Below are positions 56,519 to 63,999 of a DNA stretch of 64,000 nucleotides, piece after piece. The first letter of the stretch is position 1. Every line of letters starts with the position of its first letter. Made by a program: the position numbers and the translations under genes. Source of the stretch: Buttiauxella ferragutiae (GTDB taxonomy: Bacteria; Pseudomonadota; Gammaproteobacteria; Enterobacterales; Enterobacteriaceae); the NCBI RefSeq assembly GCF_001654915.1, contig NZ_LXEQ01000026.1; one strand, written 5' to 3'. The notes beneath the pieces were generated by a model. The model saw nothing but the letters and a program-made list of their open reading frames with translations. It had not been told where the DNA came from and did not search any database.

Positions 56519-56788
56519 ATGTCTCTAAGCGTTGAAGCTAAAGCTAAAATCGTTTCTGAGTTTGGTCGTGGTACTAACGACAGCGGTTCTACCGAAGTTC
56601 AGGTTGCACTGCTGACTGCACAGATTAACCACCTGCAAGGTCACTTTGCAGAACACAAAAAAGATCACCACAGCCGTCGTGGTCTGCTGCGTATGGTTTC
56701 TCAGCGTCGTAAACTGCTCGACTACCTGAAGCGTAAAGATGTAGCACGTTACACCAGCCTGATCGAGCGTCTGGGTCTGCGTCGCTAA
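56519..56788 (+). CDS. rpsO: Small ribosomal subunit protein uS15
   Basis: 89 residues starting MSLSVEAKAKIVSEFG, with H..DHHSRRGLLRMVSQRRKLLDYL binding 16S rRNA. The start at 56519 is supported by TTTTGGAG. Followed by the strong terminator that separates it from pnp. Confidence 0.98.
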   Translation: MSLSVEAKAKIVSEFGRGTNDSGSTEVQVALLTAQINHLQGHFAEHKKDHHSRRGLLRMVSQRRKLLDYLKRKDVARYTSLIERLGLRR

Positions 56789-56804
56789 GTCTTGCGAGTT
56801 TCAG

Positions 56805-56833
56805 AAAAAGGGGCCTTTTAAGGCCCCTTTTTT
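56805..56833. terminator. rpsO terminator (symmetric)
   Basis: AAAAAGGGGCC / GGCCCCTTTTTT with central TTTTAA. It works in both directions by sequence. Confidence 0.93.
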
Positions 56834-56904
56834 CAACCATATGGCAGCAATTCTATGGAAACTAATGTATTGTTGCAGGGTGTGATCTTTATTGCAGAGG
56901 TTCG

Positions 56905-56960
56905 CGCGGCTAATGAGAGGCTTTATCCGCAGGGGCGGGTCAGGGTTGTCATTAGTCGCG
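56905..56960 (+). promoter_or_regulatory. pnp leader RNase III stem-loop
   Basis: CGCGGCTAATGA (56905-56916) pairs with TCATTAGTCGCG (56949-56960) over 12 bp with one wobble, capped by a smaller CCGC/GCGG hairpin. This is the double-stranded leader cut by RNase III to allow PNPase autoregulation in E. coli. Confidence 0.8.
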
Positions 56961-57033
56961 AGGATGCGATTTAGATCGGGTTAAACGAAGCAAGTGCAAT
57001 CACCTGCTTCCAAAGATTATTAAGGATATTATT

Positions 57034-59163
57034 TTGCTAAATCCGATTGTCCGTAAATTCCAATACGGTCAACATACGGTCACTTTAGAGACCGGTATGA
57101 TGGCTCGCCAGGCTACCGCTGCAGTAATGGTAAGCATGGACGACACTGCTGTATTCGTGACTGTTGTTGGTCAGAAAAAAGCGAAAGCAGGTCAAGACTT
57201 CTTCCCACTGACTGTTAACTATCAGGAGCGTACTTACGCTGCTGGCCGTATCCCAGGCAGCTTCTTCCGTCGTGAAGGCCGCCCAAGTGAAGGCGAAACA
57301 CTGATCGCGCGTCTGATTGACCGCCCAGTGCGTCCGCTGTTCCCGGAAGGCTTCGTTAACGAAGTACAGGTTATCGCAACCGTCGTTTCCGTGAACCCGC
57401 AAGTTCACCCTGACATCGTTGCAATGATCGGTGCTTCTGCCGCTCTGAGCCTGTCTGGTATTCCATTCAATGGTCCAATTGGTTCTGCTCGCGTGGGCTA
57501 CATCAATGACCAGTACGTGCTGAACCCAACTGCTGACGAACTGAAAACCAGCAAGCTGGATCTGGTTGTTGCCGGTACCGAAGGCGCTGTGCTGATGGTT
57601 GAGTCCGAAGCTGAACTGCTGAGCGAAGACCAGATGCTGGGCGCGGTAGTCTTTGGCCACGAACAACAGCAGGTTGTTATCCAGAACATCAACTCTCTGG
57701 TTGCTGAAGCTGGCAAACCACGTTGGGACTGGCAGCCAGAAGCTGTTAACGAAGCGCTGAATGCGCGCGTTGCGGCACTTGCTGAATCCCGCCTGAGCGA
57801 TGCTTACCGTATTACTGATAAGCAAGAGCGTTACGCACAAGTCGACGTTATCAAATCTGACGTTATCGCTGCACTGTCAGCTGAAGACGATTCAATTGAT
57901 GCTGGCGAAGTTAGCGACATTCTGCACGCTATCGAGAAAAATGTTGTTCGTAGCCGTATTCTGGCTGGTGAACTGCGTATCGATGGTCGCGAAAAAGACA
58001 TGATCCGTGGTCTGGATGTACGTACTGGCGTTCTGCCACGTACTCACGGTTCTGCACTGTTCACCCGTGGTGAAACTCAGGCGCTGGTTACAGCAACTCT
58101 GGGTACTGCTCGTGATGCACAGAACCTGGATGAGTTGATGGGCGAACGTACCGACAACTTCCTGTTCCACTATAACTTCCCTCCGTACTCCGTAGGCGAA
58201 ACCGGCATGGTCGGTTCACCGAAGCGTCGTGAGATTGGTCACGGTCGTCTGGCTAAGCGTGGCGTACTGGCTGTTATGCCAGAAGCTGACCGCTTCCCGT
58301 ACACTGTGCGTGTAGTGTCTGAAATTACCGAATCTAACGGTTCTTCTTCCATGGCTTCCGTATGTGGTGCTTCTCTGGCACTGATGGATGCAGGTGTGCC
58401 AATCAAGGCCGCTGTAGCCGGTATTGCGATGGGTCTGGTTAAAGAAGGCGAGAACTTTGTGGTTCTGTCTGACATTCTGGGTGACGAAGACCACCTGGGT
58501 GACATGGACTTTAAAGTTGCTGGTAGCCGTGAAGGTATCTCTGCGCTGCAGATGGATATCAAAATTGAAGGTATCACCCGCGAAATCATGCAGGTGGCTC
58601 TGAACCAGGCTAAAGGTGCGCGTCTGCATATCCTTGGCGTAATGGAGCAAGCTATCAATGCACCGCGTGGCGACATCTCTGAGTTCGCTCCACGTATTCA
58701 CACTATCAAAATCAACCCAGACAAGATCAAAGATGTGATCGGTAAGGGTGGTTCTGTGATTCGTGCGCTGACCGAAGAAACCGGTACTACTATTGAAATC
58801 GAAGATGACGGTACAGTGAAAATCGCTGCGACCGATGGCGATAAAGCGAAATTCGCAATTCGTCGTATCGAAGAGATCACTGCTGAAATCGAAGTAGGTC
58901 GTATCTACAACGGTAAAGTCACTCGTATCGTAGACTTCGGTGCATTTGTTGCGATTGGCGGCGGTAAAGAAGGTCTGGTACACATTTCTCAAATCGCTGA
59001 CAAGCGTGTAGAGAAAGTGACTGACTACCTGCAAATGGGTCAAGAAGTTCCAGTTAAAGTACTGGAAGTTGATCGCCAGGGCCGTGTACGTCTGAGCATC
59101 AAAGAAGCAACTGAGCAGTCTCCAGCGGAAAACGCTGCACCTGCTGCACCAGAAGCTGAGTAA
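57034..59163 (+). CDS. pnp: Polynucleotide phosphorylase
   Basis: 709 residues from TTG 57034, the same unusual start as E. coli pnp, with TAAGGAT upstream. Two RNase PH domains separated by a helical domain, then KH (about 553-615, KDVIGKGGSVIRALTEETG) and S1 (about 620-690, GRIYNGKVTRIVDFGAFV) domains. 3'-5' phosphorolytic exoribonuclease and degradosome subunit. The C-terminal Ala/Pro/Glu tail is variable. Confidence 0.98.
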   Translation: MLNPIVRKFQYGQHTVTLETGMMARQATAAVMVSMDDTAVFVTVVGQKKAKAGQDFFPLTVNYQERTYAAGRIPGSFFRREGRPSEGETLIARLIDRPVRPLFPEGFVNEVQVIATVVSVNPQVHPDIVAMIGASAALSLSGIPFNGPIGSARVGYINDQYVLNPTADELKTSKLDLVVAGTEGAVLMVESEAELLSEDQMLGAVVFGHEQQQVVIQNINSLVAEAGKPRWDWQPEAVNEALNARVAALAESRLSDAYRITDKQERYAQVDVIKSDVIAALSAEDDSIDAGEVSDILHAIEKNVVRSRILAGELRIDGREKDMIRGLDVRTGVLPRTHGSALFTRGETQALVTATLGTARDAQNLDELMGERTDNFLFHYNFPPYSVGETGMVGSPKRREIGHGRLAKRGVLAVMPEADRFPYTVRVVSEITESNGSSSMASVCGASLALMDAGVPIKAAVAGIAMGLVKEGENFVVLSDILGDEDHLGDMDFKVAGSREGISALQMDIKIEGITREIMQVALNQAKGARLHILGVMEQAINAPRGDISEFAPRIHTIKINPDKIKDVIGKGGSVIRALTEETGTTIEIEDDGTVKIAATDGDKAKFAIRRIEEITAEIEVGRIYNGKVTRIVDFGAFVAIGGGKEGLVHISQIADKRVEKVTDYLQMGQEVPVKVLEVDRQGRVRLSIKEATEQSPAENAAPAAPEAE

Positions 59164-59176
59164 GCGATACCGATAA

Positions 59177-59202
59177 AGCTCTCCATGGCGACATGGAGAG
59201 CT
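59177..59202 (+). terminator. Hairpin after pnp
   Basis: Perfect 11-bp stem AGCTCTCCATG / CATGGAGAGCT, loop GCGA, starting 14 bases after the pnp stop. The tail is ATTTATTA, so it is a weak terminator or a 3'-end stabiliser. Confidence 0.6.
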
Positions 59203-59280
59203 ATTTATTACGGGGCAGGGAGTCTCGTTTTAGAGCCGGTGGACAGGACGTCATCCATTAGTTGTCTTCGGGAGTGGGAA

Positions 59281-60165
59281 ATGAAGCCTTTTTTGCGCTG
59301 GTGTTTCGTTGCGACAGCTATCACGCTGGCAGGATGCAGCAACTCTGCCTGGCGTAAAAGTGAAGTCCTGGCGGTACCATTGCAGCCGACTTTGCAGCAA
59401 GAAGTCATTCTTGCACGCATGGAACAGATACTTGCCAGCCGGGCTTTAACCGATGATGAACGCGCACAGCTTTTATATGAGCGCGGAGTGTTGTATGATA
59501 GCCTCGGCTTGCGGGCTCTGGCGCGAAATGATTTTTCACAAGCGTTGGCAATCCGCCCCGATATGCCTGAAGTATTCAATTACTTAGGCATATATTTAAC
59601 GCAGGCAGGCAATTTTGATGCTGCCTATGAAGCGTTTGATTCTGTACTTGAGCTTGATCCAACTTACAACTACGCGCATTTAAATCGCGGTATCGCCCTC
59701 TACTACGGTGGTCGTTATCGTTTAGCGCAAGATGATCTGCTGGCGTTTTATCAAGACGATCCCAATGATCCTTTCCGTAGTCTGTGGCTCTACCTTGCTG
59801 AAAGCAATTTAGATGCAAAGCAGGCTAAAGTGGCGTTACAACAGCGCCTCGATAAATCGGATAAAGAGCAATGGGGATGGAACATTGTCGAGTTCTACCT
59901 GGGGAACATTAACGAAGCAACGTTAATGGAACGCCTCAAGGCGGACGCAACGGATAACACCTCGCTCGCTGAGCATCTCAGTGAAACCAACTTCTATTTA
60001 GGTAAGTACTACCTAAGTCTGGGGGAAAAGGACAGCGCCACGGCACTGTTCAAGTTAGCGGTCGCTAACAACGTACACAACTACGTTGAGCATCGTTATG
60101 CATTGTTGGAATTAGCGCTCTTGGGCCAGGAGCAAGATGACCTGGCAGAATCGGACCAGCAATAG
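59281..60165 (+). CDS. nlpI: NlpI, TPR-repeat outer-membrane lipoprotein
   Basis: 294 residues. Lipoprotein signal peptide with lipobox LAGC (Cys19), then TPR repeats (YERGVLYDSLGLRALARNDFS, FNYLGIYLTQAGNFDAAYEAF, and more). It recruits the protease Prc and coordinates peptidoglycan hydrolases such as MepS. Start 59281 is fixed by the signal peptide and GGGAG upstream. Confidence 0.97.
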   Translation: MKPFLRWCFVATAITLAGCSNSAWRKSEVLAVPLQPTLQQEVILARMEQILASRALTDDERAQLLYERGVLYDSLGLRALARNDFSQALAIRPDMPEVFNYLGIYLTQAGNFDAAYEAFDSVLELDPTYNYAHLNRGIALYYGGRYRLAQDDLLAFYQDDPNDPFRSLWLYLAESNLDAKQAKVALQQRLDKSDKEQWGWNIVEFYLGNINEATLMERLKADATDNTSLAEHLSETNFYLGKYYLSLGEKDSATALFKLAVANNVHNYVEHRYALLELALLGQEQDDLAESDQQ

Positions 60166-60275
60166 CTGACGAACATCGATCAGCCCATAAACTTTTTTAT
60201 TAAAGTCATCACCTTAACGGGTGAGGGCGTTTTTGTTCGTTAATCAACCAAATTTGAGCCGGTTCACACTTTTCA

Positions 60276-60353
60276 ATGAAAATTGCAGGTCAATTTCACG
60301 ATGAGTTATGTAGACTGGCCGCCATCTACGAGGCACGTGTACTACATGACTGA
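60276..60353 (+). CDS. yrbN: YrbN small protein upstream of deaD
   Basis: 25 residues, MKIAGQFHDELCRLAAIYEA then RVLHD, matching the small protein YrbN known in E. coli at this position. Its stop codon overlaps the deaD start (60346) by eight bases, so its translation may regulate or couple to deaD. Function unknown. Short length makes it easy to miss, but the sequence and context fit. Confidence 0.8.
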   Translation: MKIAGQFHDELCRLAAIYEARVLHD

Positions 60354-62337
60354 CATCATCGAGACTACTACTATCGAAACTACTTTTTCTGATCTGGGTC
60401 TTAACGACTCCATCCTTAAAGCCCTGAACGATCTGGGTTACGAAAAACCATCTCCAATCCAGGCAGAGTGTATTCCACAGCTGCTGGCTGGCCGCGATGT
60501 ACTGGGTATGGCCCAGACGGGTAGCGGCAAAACTGCAGCGTTCTCTTTACCGCTGCTGCACAACCTTGATCCAGAGCTGAAAGCACCACAAATCCTGGTG
60601 CTGGCACCGACCCGCGAACTGGCGGTTCAGGTTGCTGAAGCCATGACGGATTTCTCTAAACATATGCACGGCGTAAACGTGGTAGCCCTTTACGGTGGCC
60701 AGCGTTATGACGTGCAGCTGCGCGCCCTGCGTCAGGGACCACAAATTGTTGTTGGTACCCCAGGTCGTCTGCTTGACCACTTAAAACGCGGTACGCTGAA
60801 TCTGTCCAACCTGAAAGGTCTGGTACTGGACGAAGCTGATGAAATGTTGCGTATGGGCTTCATCGAAGACGTTGAAACCATCATGGCGCAGATCCCAGAA
60901 GGTCATCAGACCGCTCTGTTCTCTGCAACTATGCCAGAAGCAATTCGTCGTATTACTCGTCGCTTCATGAAAGATCCGCAGGAAGTTCGCATTCAATCTA
61001 GCGTAACGACTCGCCCGGACATCAGCCAGAGCTACTGGACTGTCCACGGTATGCGTAAAAATGAAGCGCTGGTTCGCTTCCTGGAATCTGAAGATTTTGA
61101 TGCGGCGATCATTTTCGTACGTACCAAAAACGCGACTCTGGAAGTGGCTGAAGCACTGGAACAAAGCGGCTATAACAGCGCAGCACTGAACGGTGACATG
61201 AACCAGGCACTGCGTGAGCAAACTCTGGAGCGTCTGAAAGACGGTCGTCTGGACATCCTGATTGCAACCGACGTTGCGGCTCGTGGCCTGGACGTTGAGC
61301 GTATCAGCCTGGTTGTTAACTATGACATCCCGATGGACTCAGAGTCTTACGTTCACCGTATCGGCCGTACTGGTCGTGCAGGTCGTGCTGGCCGTGCGCT
61401 GCTGTTCGTTGAGAACCGCGAGCGTCGTCTGCTGCGCAACATCGAACGCACCATGAAGCTGACTATTCCTGAAGTTGAACTGCCAAACCGTGAACTGCTG
61501 AGCGAGCGTCGCCTGGCTAAGTTTGCCGCTAAAGTTCAGCAGCAACTGGAAAGCAGCGATCTGGATCTGTACCGTGGCCTGCTGGCGAAAATCCAACCTT
61601 CTGCTGAATCAGAAGAAGCGCTGGATATGGAAACACTGGCTGCAGCACTGCTGAAAATGGCACAGGGCGAACGTCCTCTGATTCTGCCACCAGATGCACC
61701 AATGCGTCCACGTCGTGAATTCCGTGAGCGTGATGAGCGTTTCGAACGTTCAGACCGTGCTCCACGTGGTGACCGTGGTGATCGTGCACCACGCGGTGAT
61801 CGTCCAGAGCGTTCAGATCGTCCACAGCGTGATGGCGATGCACCACGTCGTGAACGTCGTGACGTTGGCGATATGGAACTGTACCGTATCGAAGTTGGCC
61901 GTGATGATGGTGTTGAAGTTCGTCATATCGTTGGCGCTATCGCTAACGAAGGCGATATCAGCAGCCGTTACATCGGTAACATCAAGCTGTTCGGTACCCA
62001 CTCAACCATCGAGCTGCCAAAAGGCATGCCAGGTGAGATCCTGCAGCACTTTACCCGTACTCGTATTCTGAACAAACCAATGAATATGCAGTTGATGGGT
62101 GATGCACAGCCACGTACTGACCGTGGCGGCGAACGTCGTGGCGGCGGTGCTGGTGCAGGCGCAGGCCGTAGCTTCGGTGGTGGTGGTGAGCGTCGTGAAG
62201 GCGGCCGCGGTCCACGTCGTGACGGTCCAGGTGCTGGCGCACCACGTAGCTTCAGCGGCGAACGTCGCGAAGGCGGTCGTGGCCCACGTCGTGAAGACGG
62301 TGCAGCTCCTGCTCGTCGTCGTACCACAGAAGCATAA
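60346..62337 (+). CDS. deaD: DeaD (CsdA), cold-shock DEAD-box RNA helicase
   Basis: 663 residues (E. coli 629). Q motif near 32-39, motif I AQTGSGKT (56-63), DEAD box (VLDEADEML), SAT (FSATMPEA) and HRIGRTGRAGRAG are intact. A dimerisation region and an RNA-binding C-terminal domain follow. The linker and tail are expanded with RGD/RGG-type repeats, which accounts for the extra length. 50S assembly and mRNA decay at low temperature. Start 60346 is chosen because it overlaps yrbN as in E. coli; other in-frame ATGs lie upstream at 60301 and earlier. Confidence 0.96.
   Translation: MTDIIETTTIETTFSDLGLNDSILKALNDLGYEKPSPIQAECIPQLLAGRDVLGMAQTGSGKTAAFSLPLLHNLDPELKAPQILVLAPTRELAVQVAEAMTDFSKHMHGVNVVALYGGQRYDVQLRALRQGPQIVVGTPGRLLDHLKRGTLNLSNLKGLVLDEADEMLRMGFIEDVETIMAQIPEGHQTALFSATMPEAIRRITRRFMKDPQEVRIQSSVTTRPDISQSYWTVHGMRKNEALVRFLESEDFDAAIIFVRTKNATLEVAEALEQSGYNSAALNGDMNQALREQTLERLKDGRLDILIATDVAARGLDVERISLVVNYDIPMDSESYVHRIGRTGRAGRAGRALLFVENRERRLLRNIERTMKLTIPEVELPNRELLSERRLAKFAAKVQQQLESSDLDLYRGLLAKIQPSAESEEALDMETLAAALLKMAQGERPLILPPDAPMRPRREFRERDERFERSDRAPRGDRGDRAPRGDRPERSDRPQRDGDAPRRERRDVGDMELYRIEVGRDDGVEVRHIVGAIANEGDISSRYIGNIKLFGTHSTIELPKGMPGEILQHFTRTRILNKPMNMQLMGDAQPRTDRGGERRGGGAGAGAGRSFGGGGERREGGRGPRRDGPGAGAPRSFSGERREGGRGPRREDGAAPARRRTTEA
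62185..62298 (+). repeat. In-frame tandem repeat in the deaD tail
   Basis: Two copies (62185-62226 and 62257-62298, 72 bases apart) encode GERREGGRGPRR followed by an acidic residue, each preceded by an AGA..RSF segment. An Arg/Gly-rich RNA-binding tail. Confidence 0.8.
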
Positions 62338-62353
62338 TTGACAGAAGTTTATG

Positions 62354-62413
62354 CCTGCTGTTAATCAGCAGGCAGTGATAAAAATCCTGGTTAATGCAAC
62401 CGGGATTTTTTTT
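62354..62413 (+). terminator. deaD terminator region (two hairpins)
   Basis: CCTGCTG / CAGCAGG hairpin (62354-62372), then the intrinsic terminator AAATCCTGGTT / AACCGGGATTT (62382-62408, loop AATGC) followed by eight T in total. Confidence 0.88.
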
Positions 62414-62422
62414 ATCCAAATT

Positions 62423-62443
62423 GTACTCATGTACTGGTACAAT
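62423..62443 (+). promoter_or_regulatory. mtr promoter -10 with TrpR-type operator
   Basis: GTACTCATGTACTGGTAC (62423-62440) resembles the trp operator palindrome and overlaps an extended -10 (TGGTACAAT, 62435-62443). E. coli mtr is repressed by TrpR and controlled by TyrR. Confidence 0.78.
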
Positions 62444-62496
62444 GTTGCGCAGTAAACCTGTCGCTTCGACAGCCGTTCAATGTTTCAGGAATTCGT

Positions 62497-63741
62497 ATGG
62501 CAACCTTATCGACCACCCAGGTATCGCCGTCTATTTTCGGCGGAGTCATGATTATTGGCGGCACCATTATTGGTGCCGGAATGTTTTCCCTGCCGGTGGT
62601 GATGTCAGGCGCGTGGTTTTTCTGGTCTTTAGCGGCACTGATTGTGACGTGGTTTTGTATGTTGCACTCTGGTTTGATGATTCTGGAAGCGAACCTGAAT
62701 TACCGTGTGGGTTCAAGTTTTGACACTGTCACCAAAGACTTACTGGGCAAAGGCTGGAATCTAATTAACGGTCTGTCCATCGCGTTTGTGCTGTATATCC
62801 TGACCTATGCCTATATTTCGGCGAGTGGCTCAGTGATTCATCACACGCTAGGCAAAATGTCTGTCGATTTCCCCGCAAGATTTGCTGGCTTAATCTTTGC
62901 CCTGGTGGTGGCGTTTATTGTCTGGTTGAGTACGCGGGCGGTTAGCCGCATGACGACTATCGTGCTCGGCGCAAAAATACTGACTTTCTTTATGACGTTT
63001 GGCGGTCTGATGTGGCACGTCGAACCGGCCACATTGCTTGATAGCAAAGCGATTAATCCGAGCTATTTGCCGTACCTCTTTATGACACTGCCATTTTGTC
63101 TCTCCTCATTTGGCTATCACGGTAACGTACCCAGCCTGATGAAGTATTACGGCAAAGATCCACAAACCATTAAGCGCTGCCTGATCTGGGGCACGCTGAT
63201 GGCGCTGGGTCTATACGTCATTTGGTTGATAGGCAGTATGGGCAATATCCCGCGCGGTGACTTTATCGCCATTGCGGATAAAGGCGGCAACATTGATGTG
63301 CTGGTTGGGGCGCTGAGCGGTGTGTTGAATAGCCGTGCGCTGGACTTGCTGCTGATCGTGTTCTCTAACTTCGCCGTTGCGAGTTCCTTCCTGGGCGTGA
63401 CGTTAGGATTATTCGATTATCTTGCTGATTTGTTTAAGTTCGACGACTCACCGATGGGTCGTCTGAAAACTGCCTTAGTGACATTTATTCCGCCAATGTT
63501 GGGGGGATTTATCTGGCCTGATGGGTTTATCTACGCGATTGGTTTTGCGGGGCTGGCAGCCACTATCTGGGCAGCAATCGTTCCGGCGCTGTTGGCTAAA
63601 GCTTCACGTAAGAAATTCGGCAGCCCAATTTATCGGGTATGGGGCGGGAACAAAATGATCGTGCTGGTTCTTGTCTTTGGCGTAACTAACGCCGCGATTC
63701 ATATTCTTTCAAGTTTCGATCTACTGCCGGTTTATCATTGA
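62497..63741 (+). CDS. mtr: Mtr, tryptophan-specific transporter
   Basis: 414 residues, same as E. coli. About 11 transmembrane helices, aromatic amino acid permease (AAAP/HAAAP) family. N-terminal GGTIIGAGMFSLPVVMSG is the first-helix motif. High-affinity tryptophan import. Single gene after the TrpR-type operator. No yhbW follows in the remaining 259 bases. Confidence 0.97.
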   Translation: MATLSTTQVSPSIFGGVMIIGGTIIGAGMFSLPVVMSGAWFFWSLAALIVTWFCMLHSGLMILEANLNYRVGSSFDTVTKDLLGKGWNLINGLSIAFVLYILTYAYISASGSVIHHTLGKMSVDFPARFAGLIFALVVAFIVWLSTRAVSRMTTIVLGAKILTFFMTFGGLMWHVEPATLLDSKAINPSYLPYLFMTLPFCLSSFGYHGNVPSLMKYYGKDPQTIKRCLIWGTLMALGLYVIWLIGSMGNIPRGDFIAIADKGGNIDVLVGALSGVLNSRALDLLLIVFSNFAVASSFLGVTLGLFDYLADLFKFDDSPMGRLKTALVTFIPPMLGGFIWPDGFIYAIGFAGLAATIWAAIVPALLAKASRKKFGSPIYRVWGGNKMIVLVLVFGVTNAAIHILSSFDLLPVYH

Positions 63742-63806
63742 ATTCTCGATCTTCACCCTCTTCCTGAGGGCGAGGGGATTGATTGGTTTCTCCCTCTCCC
63801 TTTGGG

Positions 63807-63825
63807 CTGTCTCTTAGTCACATCT
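63807..63825. repeat. Tn5/IS50-end-like 19-base sequence
   Basis: CTGTCTCTTAGTCACATCT matches 17 of 19 bases of the Tn5 mosaic end, differing only at positions 11-12. It is preceded by the 9-base CCCTTTGGG, a possible target duplication; the second copy would lie outside the window. Confidence 0.4.
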
Positions 63826-63847
63826 TTGTGAGACGGGAGGCAGTTCC

Positions 63848-63893
63848 GTTCACCCGATGTTCAGTGTTTCATATAGCCACTGAACTGGTGAAC
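63848..63893. repeat. Nested inverted repeat
   Basis: Outer arms GTTCACC (63848-63854) and GGTGAAC (63887-63893); inner arms GTTCAGTG (63859-63866) and CACTGAAC (63878-63885), 8 of 8 paired; 11-base AT-rich loop. Confidence 0.85.
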
Positions 63894-63999
63894 GTCTTAG
63901 GGTGACCACCGTCGTCACCCTAAGAACCCGGACTCCCGGCAAATAAATCGCCGCAAGCGGTAAACCTCCATTTTGCCTCCGTGTCAGGGTCGGTTGCGA
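63850..63999 (-). CDS. Open frame running off the right edge (doubtful)
   Basis: A minus-strand frame is open from the right edge for 49 codons to a TGA at 63850-63852, ending ...SPVQWLYETLNIG. It has no start inside the window and no motif I recognise. It runs through both strong inverted repeats, which argues against a normal coding function. It could be the 3' end of a small gene of an integrated element, or chance. Confidence 0.2.
   Translation of the reverse strand, partial: SQPTLTRRQNGGLPLAAIYLPGVRVLRVTTVVTLRRSPVQWLYETLNIG
63895..63925. repeat. Perfect 12-bp inverted repeat
   Basis: TCTTAGGGTGAC (63895-63906) and GTCACCCTAAGA (63914-63925) around loop CACCGTC. No T-tract, so it is not a standard terminator. 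Confidence 0.88.

Larger units (their letters stand above)
56805..56975 (-). ncRNA. sraG: Possible SraG (PsrO) sRNA
   Basis: E. coli encodes the sRNA SraG in the rpsO-pnp gap. The minus strand here ends in a good terminator (GGGGCC/GGCCCC followed by five T, 56809-56805), and about 170 bases upstream falls in the pnp leader. I did not recognise a clear promoter or conserved SraG sequence, so presence and boundaries rest on position and the terminator. Confidence 0.35.

Noticed and set aside
57085..57840. Long minus-strand frame opposite pnp (also 50796-51806 opposite nusA, 45342-46229 opposite ftsH, 58216-59043 opposite pnp)
   Set aside because: Codon-bias shadows of highly expressed genes; no ribosome-binding sites or recognisable domains.
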